From contig JANQGX010000011.1 in the NCBI GenBank assembly GCA_028282885.1, forward strand, positions 1-64,000: 64,000 bases of DNA. The letters are read 5' to 3'. Source of the DNA: SAR324 cluster bacterium. GTDB lineage: Bacteria; SAR324; XYD2-FULL-50-16. This document shows, in pieces, positions 44,791-53,390 of the stretch. The notes under the pieces were generated by a model that did no database searches, was not told where the DNA came from, and saw only the letters and a list, made by a program, of their open reading frames with translations. The translations under genes and the position numbers were made by a program. Within the stretch, counting starts at the first letter, position 1. Every line of letters begins with the position of its first letter.

Positions 44791-44911
44791 AACTGTATAA
44801 AGTAAAGCGAACTGCCACTAACATAAATCGGATCGGTATTCTGCCCCCGTCGCTCGTAAGACTTCGATTATCGGTTTAACAAATAATAAAAGCGAATGGG
44901 AGGTATCTGCC

Positions 44912-46111
44912 ATGCTCTATAGAAAAGTACCCAAAAACGGAGACGAGTTATCGATTCTTGGCTATGGTTGTATGCGATTCCCGGGCCGGGGACAGTCCAT
45001 CAACCAGAAACTGGCGGAATCGCAAATGATGTCAGCCATAGACCGAGGGGTGAACTACCTGGATACCGCCTTCCCATACCATAGCGGCAAAAGCGAACCC
45101 TTTGTCGGCAAAGTGATAGCCAATAACGGGATTCGCAACCAAGTAAAAATCGCCACCAAGCTTCCCCACTGGTCGGTCAAGTCCTTGGAGGAGATGAATA
45201 AAACCCTGGACACCCAGTTACAGAGGTTGCAGACGGACAGGATCGACTATTACCTGATTCATGGTATCGACGGCAAGACATGGGCGAGAGCCAAGCGGAA
45301 AGGGGTTTTCGAGTTCATGGATACTGCCCTCAAAAGCGGAAAAGTTGTCAACATGGGCTTTTCCTATCACGGGAACACCGAGGATTTCAGTTCGATCGTT
45401 GATGAATATGACTGGACCTTTTGCCAGATTCAGTACAATTATCTCGATATCGAAAACCAGGCGGGACAGGCAGGTTTGAAATATGCTGCTTCCAAAGATA
45501 TGGCTGTTATGATTATGGAACCGCTCCGGGGAGGGAATCTTGCCCGAACCCCGCCGCCGGAAGTAAAAAAGATCTGGAATCAGGCGGAAACCAAAAGAAC
45601 CCCGGTGGAATGGTCTTTGAGGTGGATCTGGAATCATCCCGAAGTCACGGTTGTCCTCTCCGGCATGAATGACCAGGAGCAGGTTGATGAAAATCTCAGC
45701 ATCGCTTCCGAGGCTATTGACGGTTCCCTTTCCGAAGTCGAAACCAAGCTGGTGGAGAAGGCGGCAGATACCTTCAGAGATGTGATGAAGGTCGGGTGCA
45801 CAGGCTGCCAGTACTGCATGCCTTGCGAGGATGGGGTGAACATCCCGATGTGTTTTGAAGCCTACAACTCCTATCACACTTTCAGGGACAAACGAGCAAA
45901 GCTGATGTATCTCTTTATGAACGGTGGCATCACCACGGGAGAACCGACGTTTGCGTCACAATGTTCAAAATGCAAGAAATGCGTTAAAAAATGTCCTCAA
46001 AATCTGGGTATCCCGACCCATCTGGAAGAGGTAGCCAAGGATTTTGAAGGCTTTATGAACAAACCGATGATCTGGCTGATGAAAAAAATGTTCAGGGTGA
46101 GCAGCGAATAG
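44912..46111 (+). CDS. Aldo/keto reductase with C-terminal iron-sulfur domain
   Basis: The 399-residue protein joins an aldo/keto reductase barrel (about 1-285) to a ferredoxin-like C-terminus. The barrel has D-T-A-F-P-Y-H near residue 50, I-A-T-K-L-P and Y-L-I-H-G. The tail has two Cys groups, C-T-G-C-Q-Y-C-M-P-C near 297-306 and C-S-K-C-K-K-C-V-K-K-C-P near 351-361, which suggests 4Fe-4S binding. Such oxidoreductases are common in anaerobes and may take electrons from ferredoxin rather than NADPH. A ribosome binding site (GGGAGG) precedes ATG 44912. It is monocistronic and ends at a strong hairpin. Confidence 0.93.
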   Translation: MLYRKVPKNGDELSILGYGCMRFPGRGQSINQKLAESQMMSAIDRGVNYLDTAFPYHSGKSEPFVGKVIANNGIRNQVKIATKLPHWSVKSLEEMNKTLDTQLQRLQTDRIDYYLIHGIDGKTWARAKRKGVFEFMDTALKSGKVVNMGFSYHGNTEDFSSIVDEYDWTFCQIQYNYLDIENQAGQAGLKYAASKDMAVMIMEPLRGGNLARTPPPEVKKIWNQAETKRTPVEWSLRWIWNHPEVTVVLSGMNDQEQVDENLSIASEAIDGSLSEVETKLVEKAADTFRDVMKVGCTGCQYCMPCEDGVNIPMCFEAYNSYHTFRDKRAKLMYLFMNGGITTGEPTFASQCSKCKKCVKKCPQNLGIPTHLEEVAKDFEGFMNKPMIWLMKKMFRVSSE

Positions 46112-46168
46112 GGGAATAAGGGGATGACAATGGAGGCTGATTCATGAAACCGGCACGGCAATTCGTTA

Positions 46169-46210
46169 AAGAGATCGGGTTACGCCATAAATGATGAAAC
46201 CCGATCTCTT
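46169..46210. terminator. Strong bidirectional hairpin between convergent genes
   Basis: A perfect 13-base inverted repeat (AAGAGATCGGGTT at 46169-46181, complement at 46198-46210) with a 16-base loop lies between the convergent aldo/keto reductase and arylsulfotransferase-like genes. It very probably terminates both transcripts. Confidence 0.75.
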
Positions 46211-46243
46211 GGGGGAGGGAGGGGTGAGAAAGAGCTATTTGAA

Positions 46244-47677
46244 CTAATCTTCTGAATCCACAACACATAATTGAGGCAGGGGGCTGAATTCGGTTACGGT
46301 TTCAACCTCTGTTATTTTCCGCTCCTCCTGATATTCGTTTCCGGGAACCCTGAATTTTTGGATATCGATTCGGGAAACCTCTTTTTCTTCCGGTTTATCC
46401 AGTTGAGGAACCCAGTCATAGGGAGCCCGGTAAGCCCGGTAAACATGATTGGATTTGCCATCCAGTCCAAAATAGGGGCTGATGTACTCCCACACCAGCT
46501 CATGGTCGGCAGTAACCTCGATCAGGCGTCCGTTAGATCCTTCGGTAATCAGAGTGTTTCCGTTGGGGAGACGCTGTGCCGCACTGATAAGCGGTGAATA
46601 AAAGTTGTATCGTCCCATTTTGTTAAGATGTCCCGCCTCTGCAAAAGTATACTGCCAGACGACCTTAAGGGTAGTCGGATTGAACTCCAGTACCCGGGAA
46701 TGGTCACGAATCGCATTGTTGTGTCCAACTGGTGATCCGGGATTGGGTGCTCCATAGCCGGCAAAGCCGCCGTTGTCGAAGACCAGGATGTTCCCTTCTC
46801 CAGGCAATCCCTTGGGAATCATGTGGGCATGGTGTTGACCGATAATCCAGCCAAGTTTCCTTAACTCGGGCGTTTTATCGTAATCAGGACCGATCTGCCA
46901 GACGATTTTCCCGCTCTTTTTATCGGTTATGGCGATGATATTGGCCTGCCGCCCATCCCAGATAATATTATCGGGATGGAAACGGCTGTCTCCCGCTTCA
47001 TACCAACGGTTGGGACCTAATGTCGATATTGAGTTGATATGCATCCAGTCGCCGACCTCACCGTCGCCAATGACCAGGTTGGGATTTCTGTACATGGTGT
47101 TTTTAGCGACTTCGCTGAATTCAAATTCATTGAAATGATCACTGCAGACCCATTCCCAGACGATGTCTCCTTCCCAGTTGACCTCCAGAATTACATCGTC
47201 CACAAGCATTTTTTCACTAATATCCGGATTGATCAGGTTCTTGTGACTGAGAATCAGAGTGTTACCCTTGTCAACCAGGGGATCCAGATCCGGGGCATAA
47301 TAGCCGACAGGGCTGCCCTCCCTTTGATAGTCGTGATGAGCGCGGGCCATCCACATCCCTTCGGTGCCTGGATCTTCGATGAATTCATACTGGTCAAACT
47401 TCCAGACAATGTTTCCATCCCAGTCAACCTGGGCGACATCTGTCTGATCCATGTAGCCGTATTTGGGATTTCTGACTCCCAGGTGCCCCATGACATGACC
47501 CCCTGGAAGCAGCTTGTTCGGAAATCCCTGTAGCCCCTTCCAGAGATGTACCGTTGTGCCATTCATATCAACCAGGGCAGCTCCGAGTTCTCTGGCAATA
47601 AAGACAGTATAACCGTTCCAGCATCGATCCGGGTTGTAAATGGTTGTCCCTGTGGGATAGATGATTGGTGAAGCCAT
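46244..47677 (-). CDS. Arylsulfotransferase-like beta-propeller protein, copy 1
   Basis: The 477-residue protein has the arylsulfotransferase (ASST)-type propeller. Repeated blade strands read G-x-I-V-W (near 89, 170 and 257), with the His-bearing motifs D-W-M-H-I-N-S (His213), R-x-H-H-D (His114-115), G-Q-H-H-A-H (His282-285) and V-F-D-N-G-G. Known enzymes move sulfate between phenolic compounds in the periplasm. This one has no signal peptide, so it appears cytoplasmic. It lies 210 bases after a TRAP operon and is very similar to copy 2 at 53391, roughly two thirds identical by eye. Sulfotransfer is the family expectation, not shown here. Confidence 0.85.
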   Translation of the reverse strand: MASPIIYPTGTTIYNPDRCWNGYTVFIARELGAALVDMNGTTVHLWKGLQGFPNKLLPGGHVMGHLGVRNPKYGYMDQTDVAQVDWDGNIVWKFDQYEFIEDPGTEGMWMARAHHDYQREGSPVGYYAPDLDPLVDKGNTLILSHKNLINPDISEKMLVDDVILEVNWEGDIVWEWVCSDHFNEFEFSEVAKNTMYRNPNLVIGDGEVGDWMHINSISTLGPNRWYEAGDSRFHPDNIIWDGRQANIIAITDKKSGKIVWQIGPDYDKTPELRKLGWIIGQHHAHMIPKGLPGEGNILVFDNGGFAGYGAPNPGSPVGHNNAIRDHSRVLEFNPTTLKVVWQYTFAEAGHLNKMGRYNFYSPLISAAQRLPNGNTLITEGSNGRLIEVTADHELVWEYISPYFGLDGKSNHVYRAYRAPYDWVPQLDKPEEKEVSRIDIQKFRVPGNEYQEERKITEVETVTEFSPLPQLCVVDSED

Positions 47678-47887
47678 TCGTATACTCCGATGGACGTTAA
47701 TTTATACTGGTATAAAATTTTGCAGACTGCCTTGAACTGATGCACGCAGTTAACCGGTTCAGGCAGAAGAGGGAGTTAATCAGCATTCTCCCTGTCTGTC
47801 CGGCTGCAGTTCATTGCTAAAGAGTGATCATCCAGGATTCAGGATCAGGCAGGCGTCCGGATGATCCGAGTCCGTCTTTTATCAGAT

Positions 47888-49186
47888 TCACATCAGGCTC
47901 GGTAACCACATCACAATTCCGGGAAAGGCAATGAGCAGGGATACATGAATTATATCCGCAATAAAAAACGGAATGATCCCTTTATAAATATCAGAAAGGG
48001 GTACATCCTTGGCCACTCCTTTAATGATGAAAACATTCATCCCCACAGGCGGTGTAATCTGGGCGATTTCGAAAATGCGGACCGTGATGATTCCGAACCA
48101 GATTGGGTCAAATCCCTGTGCCACCACCAGGGGAAAGACGATCGGTATGGTTAAAATGACCATGGCCATGGGAACCAACAGGCAACCCAGAATCACATAA
48201 ACACCCACAATGACAGCCAGAACTGCATAGCGGTTGATCTGAAGATTTCCAACGGCGGTTGCCAGATCAAAAGGCAGACGGGTTGCCGACATGAAATAGC
48301 CGAGAATCATGGCGCCAATTAAAATGGCAAAAACCATGGCAGTGGTTTTAACAGCGCCCTCCACGGATTCGAATATGGCCCTGCCATTCAATCTTCTTCT
48401 GATAAGCCCTATGACCAAAGCCCCGCTTGCGCCGACAGCGGCCGCTTCAGTCGGGCTGAAGATTCCTATATAAATACCGCCGATAACGCCGATGAACAGA
48501 ACCATGATGGTCCAGGTATCCTTGAGGGACACTATGCGCTCTTTCATCGAATAGCGCGGACCGGGAGGCCCCCAATCCGGTTTGATTCGACAGACGATGG
48601 AAATGGTTGCCATGTAGAAAACGGCTTCCAGCAAACCCGGAATAAATCCTGCCAGGAACAGTTTGGCGATGGAGGTTTCCGTCAGAATCCCGTAAATGAT
48701 CAAAACGGTACTGGGAGGAATGAGAACGCCGATCGTTCCCCCTGCACTGATGGCCCCCGCCGCCATGGCTTTATTGTATTTGAACTTTCTCATTTCCGGC
48801 AGGGCGACGGTACCCATGGTGGCTGCCGTTGCCAGGCTTGATCCGCTGACAGCCGCAAAACCGGCACAGGCTCCAACCGTGGCCATGGCAATGCCACCTC
48901 GCAGGTGACCGATCCATTTGCTGACTGCAAAGTAGAGATCCCGGCTTGCCCCGGCGTGAAAACAGAAGTTACCCATCAAAATAAAGAGAGGAACAACCGA
49001 AAACCCGTATTTGGCGACCGAAGCAAAGGGAGCGGTCTTCAACACACTGAGTCCCGCACTCCAGCCGGTAACAATGACCAAACCTCCAACACCGGTCAAA
49101 GCCATGGCAACAGCGATCGGCATTCTCAGAAACAGCAGAACGATAAGCACCAGGAAGCCGATAATTCCAATCATGAACATATCCAT
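47888..49186 (-). CDS. dctM: TRAP transporter large permease (DctM)
   Basis: The 432-residue permease starts M-D-M-F-M-I-G-I-I-G-F and has about twelve helices with the DctM patterns R-M-P-I-A-V-A-M-A-L and G-S-S-L-A-T-A-A-T-M-G. The loop G-G-T-I-G-V-L-I-P-P-S is diagnostic. The frame continues upstream to 49357, but ATG 49186 overlaps the dctQ stop (TAATG) and fits the family length. It is the transport channel for the solute bound by the DctP protein of the same operon. A cytoplasmic arylsulfotransferase-like gene follows downstream. Confidence 0.94.
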   Translation of the reverse strand: MDMFMIGIIGFLVLIVLLFLRMPIAVAMALTGVGGLVIVTGWSAGLSVLKTAPFASVAKYGFSVVPLFILMGNFCFHAGASRDLYFAVSKWIGHLRGGIAMATVGACAGFAAVSGSSLATAATMGTVALPEMRKFKYNKAMAAGAISAGGTIGVLIPPSTVLIIYGILTETSIAKLFLAGFIPGLLEAVFYMATISIVCRIKPDWGPPGPRYSMKERIVSLKDTWTIMVLFIGVIGGIYIGIFSPTEAAAVGASGALVIGLIRRRLNGRAIFESVEGAVKTTAMVFAILIGAMILGYFMSATRLPFDLATAVGNLQINRYAVLAVIVGVYVILGCLLVPMAMVILTIPIVFPLVVAQGFDPIWFGIITVRIFEIAQITPPVGMNVFIIKGVAKDVPLSDIYKGIIPFFIADIIHVSLLIAFPGIVMWLPSLM

Positions 49187-49689
49187 TAGCTTTTCCTCTC
49201 TATAACTCGGTCTGTAAAATAGAACAGATACACAATGCCCAGCAATCCGGCACCCACTCCCAGAATGATGAGAAAGGGATACAGGCGTATTTCCAGAAGG
49301 ACGGTTGTGGTTTCGTAACTTTTCAGCTTTAAGGCCTGTTCCAGGCTTTTCCAACAAATGGCCCCGAAAAGGACTGCGCTAATCAAATGGTTGATGAGAT
49401 CAATCACCCTTTGCAAGGTTGCGGAGAGATTGGAAACCAGAAAATCAACCGTGACATGAGCCCCCTGCACTCCGGCGTGGGCCAATCCCAATGAAACCAG
49501 CGATGCCATCAACAGCTCCACAACTTCAAACACCCCGTCGATGGGACTGTCAAAAAGAGATCTGGAAATCACGTCAGCAGTAATCATCACCATTATCGTG
49601 ATCAACAACAGTCCTCCAACGGCATTGACTATTCTGCAGAGACTCCGGAATCTTGCTTTTAATGTCTCATAACGTCTTGATCTCTCCAT
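49186..49689 (-). CDS. dctQ: TRAP transporter small permease (DctQ)
   Basis: The 167-residue four-helix protein is typical of DctQ (helices near 20-42, 53-75, 95-115 and 137-160, with A-D-V-I-S-R-S-L-F after the first). It forms the membrane complex with DctM and helps couple solute uptake to the ion gradient. ATG 49689 is chosen because the six residues before it add nothing to the first helix. It is one base from translational fusion with dctM, and 103 bases separate it from dctP upstream. Confidence 0.9.
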   Translation of the reverse strand: MERSRRYETLKARFRSLCRIVNAVGGLLLITIMVMITADVISRSLFDSPIDGVFEVVELLMASLVSLGLAHAGVQGAHVTVDFLVSNLSATLQRVIDLINHLISAVLFGAICWKSLEQALKLKSYETTTVLLEIRLYPFLIILGVGAGLLGIVYLFYFTDRVIERKS

Positions 49690-49792
49690 GGTCCCTCGAT
49701 TGCTCAATTCGACGATTTTGGAAAAACTCCCGAGTGAATCCGACTTCCGGTTGATCCTGGCAGGATCTTTGGTCTTTCAGTTAATGCGGTTA

Positions 49793-50827
49793 TCATTTAA
49801 GTTCGTCTGCCAGCTTGATCATATCATTATAAAAGGCCCGGGCCGGGACTCCTTTTTTGGCAATTTTCTCTATCAGCTTATCCGCGGTTTTTTGAGCCAG
49901 TTCGCTCCATCGCTTCTTTTCCGCATCCGACAAATGATCGATCTTGTACCCGGCCGCACGGATCTCATCCAGCGTCATGTTTGTATTTTTCATATCACCG
50001 TCAGAAAAAAACTCCATCCCGGCTTTGCCGCTGACGGACATGATGGCGTCCCGGATCTCCTTGGGGAGTGAATTGAATTTGTTTTTGTTCATGAAAAAAG
50101 CGAAATAGGGACCCGGAATCATGGGTGTCGATGTGTAATGTTTGCAAAGCTTTGTGGCTCCGAAGGATCGCTGTCCTTCCCAACCAATACCACTGCCTTT
50201 AACCACTCCCTTTTGCAGATTCAAAAAAAGCTCCGAGGGAGGCATGTTAACAGGTGAGGCTCCACTTGCTTTCAAAAAGGCGGTTCCTCCCTTTGCCGCA
50301 AATCGCAGTCTCAAACCTTTCAAGTCCTCCAGTTTGTCGATTTGCCGATCAACCGTGCAAATGCTTACAGGAGCATAACCGGTGAGAAACAGCATCTGCA
50401 CCTCTTTGAAATGATCACGGAATTGTGGATACTTTTCATACAGAGCCCAGACAATGCGTCCGGCCATCTTGGAATCTTCAATGATGGCACCGGGTAGCGA
50501 AAGAACATCAGCCAAAGGGAAACGGTTGGGATAATGCGGCAGGGCGATGAAACCGATATCGACCAAGCCGTTAATGGTTGCATCGTAGTTCTCCCGGGCG
50601 GTTGCCAGTGAGTTTGAAGGAAACAACTGAACCTTGACCCTTCCCTTGGTAGCTTGTTCAATGGCCTTCGCATAGGGAAGGTGACCATTTTTATATTTGC
50701 CGGCCTTGGGGCCGTGCATCACAGACATCTTCAAAGTGAATTCGGCTGCCCAAAGTGAAGTGGCGGAAATCAGCATAAAAACCACAACGCCCAATGAAAT
50801 TAACTTGCCCATAGATTTTGTTTTCAT
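49793..50827 (-). CDS. dctP: TRAP solute-binding protein (DctP family)
   Basis: The 344-residue periplasmic receptor has a signal peptide (G-K-L-I-S-L-G-V-V-V-F-M-L-I-S-A ending S-L-W-A-A) and DctP features such as K-V-Q-L-F-P-S-N-S-L and D-L-K-G-L-R-L-R-F with the carboxylate-binding Arg region. It captures an organic acid for DctQM. ATG 50827 has a GGGGAGA site. An ATG further upstream would add a polar stretch before the signal peptide. It is the first gene of the operon, with a sigma-54-type promoter and a divergent sigma-54 activator gene upstream. Confidence 0.93.
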   Translation of the reverse strand: MKTKSMGKLISLGVVVFMLISATSLWAAEFTLKMSVMHGPKAGKYKNGHLPYAKAIEQATKGRVKVQLFPSNSLATARENYDATINGLVDIGFIALPHYPNRFPLADVLSLPGAIIEDSKMAGRIVWALYEKYPQFRDHFKEVQMLFLTGYAPVSICTVDRQIDKLEDLKGLRLRFAAKGGTAFLKASGASPVNMPPSELFLNLQKGVVKGSGIGWEGQRSFGATKLCKHYTSTPMIPGPYFAFFMNKNKFNSLPKEIRDAIMSVSGKAGMEFFSDGDMKNTNMTLDEIRAAGYKIDHLSDAEKKRWSELAQKTADKLIEKIAKKGVPARAFYNDMIKLADELK

Positions 50828-50951
50828 TTCTTTTCTCCCCATCAGATTGATCGCTTTGTTTGGGAAACCGGTCTGTCCTCTTTTCACCCCACCGACCTAC
50901 CGGTTGATGAATTAAAACTCCAGTCGCACCGCATTTATCGCCCCTCATTTG

Positions 50952-50967
50952 AGCAATAACTATACCT
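50952..50967 (-). promoter_or_regulatory. Sigma-54-like promoter of the TRAP operon
   Basis: On the minus strand the sequence is AGGTATAGTTATTGCT. The GG and GC dinucleotides have the exact -24/-12 spacing, and TTGC is intact. The -24 element is weaker than consensus. It lies about 125 bases upstream of dctP, next to a sigma-54 activator gene. Confidence 0.6.
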
Positions 50968-51036
50968 AGAAAATTAGTGCTATTATTACAGCGTGTTAAT
51001 TACAAATAGGATCTGATCGGTTTGATTATTGAAGTT

Positions 51037-51076
51037 TTTGACAATATATCTTCGAAAAAGATAACTTATTGTCAAA
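51037..51076. promoter_or_regulatory. Inverted repeat, candidate activator-binding site
   Basis: TTTGACAATA (51037-51046) and TATTGTCAAA (51067-51076) are perfect 10-base arms, 30 bases centre to centre. They lie about 70-125 bases upstream of the sigma-54-like element and also upstream of the activator gene, the place expected for an enhancer. Confidence 0.6.
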
Positions 51077-51168
51077 TAGCATAATCGCCAGTTGATTTTC
51101 TGATGAAAGGATTTTAAATTCCAGATGAGCCTGGCTATGTTGCGATTCGATTAACCAAGGATTTTGAT

Positions 51169-52833
51169 ATGACAGACAAAGATTCATCCCGGGATTATAA
51201 GTTTTTTCGGGAGGCCGTATATAGCATATCCAGCAGCCTGGAATGGAAAGAGGCAATGGAGTCCACCTTTGAGTTTCTCAGTCACCATTTCCCCATCGAT
51301 GGACTGAGCATGCACACTTACATCAAGCATCTCAAAGCTCTTCATATGCTCTTTCTTTCCACCAGGGACGGTGTTTATCACCTCGACAAAATGGTTTACC
51401 TGGCAAAAAAAGATGCCGATCGAGTGGAGATGCGCGAACGGAGAGATATTATCTGGCGAACCCCGAGCACCCACAGTCTGGCCACAACAAAACTTACCGG
51501 AAACGCTCTCAGTGCCTATTTGCCAAATAAGAATCGTTCGAGGCTGACCGCAATTCTTTTTTCCAGGGATGAAATTGTGGGACACCTCAGCATGATAGGA
51601 CCGGAACCGGGCAGTTTCACGGAAGAACATGAAAGAAAACTAAAAATCCTGCAACCTGCATTGAGCTCTTTTATGTTGAATCTGCTTCAGTACCGAAAAA
51701 TCTCCGAGTTAAAGGACCGGCTGGCCGAAGAAAACCGGCAGTTGGTCGGAGAGGTAAGGAGTCTCAGAAAAACAGATATCATCGGTGACCGGGGCGGACT
51801 GCAGCATACGATGGTCATGGTTGATCAATTGATTGGCCAGGAGGTTCCGGTATTGATTACCGGCGAGACAGGGACCGGCAAAGAGTTGATTGCTGATGCG
51901 GTTCAACTCAGCTCCGTGCGAAGCGATGCCCCTTATATTAAGGTCAATTGCGGCGCCATACCGTCGTCTCTGATTGATAGTGAGCTGTTCGGGCATGAAA
52001 AGGGAGCTTTTACCGGGGCCATCAGTAACCGGATCGGACGATTTGAACAGGCAGACGGAGGCACACTCTTCCTGGATGAAATCGGGGACATGCCATTAGA
52101 TATTCAAGCCCGTCTGCTCAGGGTGCTGCAAAATGGAATTGTGCAGAAAATCGGTAGTACACGGGATATTCCCGTGAATGTCAGGATCATCGCTGCCACG
52201 AACAGAAACCTGGAAAAGCTGATCGAGGAAGGCAGCTTCAGAGAAGACCTTTATTACAGGCTTAATGTTTTTCCCATAAAGGTACCGCCCCTAAGAGAGC
52301 GTAAGGAAGATATTGTGCCGTTGGCTCACTATTTTATTAATCGCCGGGCAAAACGACTGGGATTGCGAAGCACTCTCCAAGTCGCCAAAGCCTCGTTGCC
52401 GGCGATGTATGATTATCCATGGCCCGGAAATATAAGGGAGTTGGAGAATCTCGTCGACAGGGCACTGGTAATTGATTCGGAAAACCCTGTACAGCTCCAT
52501 CACCATTTGCCTCAACTGGACAGTCCGGACAGGCGAACAACAGATGACAAGGCCGGGCATTCAATTGAGCCGCAGAAAGGATTTTCCGTATTACCGGGTC
52601 AACAACAGATTGACAGCTCGGCCGGGACCTTACCGCAGATACTGGAACAGGCAAAAGAGACTTTGCCAAGTTTGGATGAGGCGATGATCGAGCACATCAA
52701 ACTGGCTCTTCAACTGGCCAATGGTAAGATCCATGGTCCGGGAGGAGCCGCGGACCTCCTGGGAATCAATCCCAACACCTTGCGTAAAAGGATGGACAGA
52801 TTGGGAATTCTTTATGGTCGCAAGCGGCAATAA
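51169..52833 (+). CDS. Sigma-54-dependent activator
   Basis: The 554-residue enhancer-binding protein has an N-terminal GAF-like sensor (about 10-170), a coiled linker, and an AAA+ domain (about 205-435) with Walker A G-E-T-G-T-G-K-E, the sigma-54 contact motif G-A-F-T-G-A and Walker [11 protein letters not shown]-terminal Fis-type helix-turn-helix follows ([14 protein letters not shown]). It has no receiver domain, so a small molecule bound by the GAF-like part is the probable signal. It is divergent from dctPQM, which has a sigma-54-type promoter, so it should activate uptake in response to the substrate. Confidence 0.94.
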   Translation: MTDKDSSRDYKFFREAVYSISSSLEWKEAMESTFEFLSHHFPIDGLSMHTYIKHLKALHMLFLSTRDGVYHLDKMVYLAKKDADRVEMRERRDIIWRTPSTHSLATTKLTGNALSAYLPNKNRSRLTAILFSRDEIVGHLSMIGPEPGSFTEEHERKLKILQPALSSFMLNLLQYRKISELKDRLAEENRQLVGEVRSLRKTDIIGDRGGLQHTMVMVDQLIGQEVPVLITGETGTGKELIADAVQLSSVRSDAPYIKVNCGAIPSSLIDSELFGHEKGAFTGAISNRIGRFEQADGGTLFLDEIGDMPLDIQARLLRVLQNGIVQKIGSTRDIPVNVRIIAATNRNLEKLIEEGSFREDLYYRLNVFPIKVPPLRERKEDIVPLAHYFINRRAKRLGLRSTLQVAKASLPAMYDYPWPGNIRELENLVDRALVIDSENPVQLHHHLPQLDSPDRRTTDDKAGHSIEPQKGFSVLPGQQQIDSSAGTLPQILEQAKETLPSLDEAMIEHIKLALQLANGKIHGPGGAADLLGINPNTLRKRMDRLGILYGRKRQ

Positions 52834-52907
52834 ACCCGCTCTTATCATCGTTTGCCGTGACAAGCCTGATCGGCCACCAAGTAGCAGCCCGCAAGATAAC
52901 GGTTTTC

Positions 52908-53303
52908 CTATCCCAAAGTGGCCTTGTATTCATCGGCTGCGAGTAGTGCTTCCAACTGAGATTCCTCGGCCGGTTTCACTTTTATCATCCAGCCGTCGGA
53001 GAAAGGAGCTTCATTGATGATCTCCGGAGTTGATTCGAGCTCCGGGTTTATCTCAATGATCTCGCCACTGACCGGCATGTAGAGTTGGGAAACAGATTTG
53101 ACCGATTCGATAGATCCAAATTCCTCATCCTGTTCAAAACTGTCTCCGATCTCGGGCAGTTCAACAAAGATGATTTCACCCAGTCGGTCTTGTGCATAAT
53201 CACTGATTCCCACAATGATGGACTGGTCTTCTTCTTTTGCCCAGGTATGTTCTTTTGAGTATTTCACAGAATCCGTGAAGCTCAATTCACTTATCTCTTT
53301 CAT
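52908..53303 (-). CDS. Lone GcvH-like lipoyl carrier protein
   Basis: The 131-residue protein has the complete lipoyl hammerhead of glycine-cleavage H protein. The modification site is Lys69 in E-S-V-K-S-V-S, and the Y-M-P-V-S-G-E and W-M-I-K-V segments are also present. It can carry a lipoyl arm in glycine cleavage, but no gcvT or gcvP lies in the window. Its gene follows the second arylsulfotransferase-like gene after 87 bases on the same strand. A role as a lipoate carrier for another pathway, as known for sulfur-oxidation lipoate-binding proteins, is possible but unproven. Confidence 0.9.
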   Translation of the reverse strand: MKEISELSFTDSVKYSKEHTWAKEEDQSIIVGISDYAQDRLGEIIFVELPEIGDSFEQDEEFGSIESVKSVSQLYMPVSGEIIEINPELESTPEIINEAPFSDGWMIKVKPAEESQLEALLAADEYKATLG

Positions 53304-53390
53304 AACTCGCCCTGTTGATTTTTATTTATAAGTTTTATCAAAATTTTGGTTTAAAGCCCAAAAATCGTATGTGGGACCGTTGAGTGTGGT

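Noticed and set aside
47888-49357. Long form of the DctM permease
   Set aside because: The 57 extra N-terminal residues overlap dctQ and are not membrane-like. The TAATG junction at 49186 is a better start.
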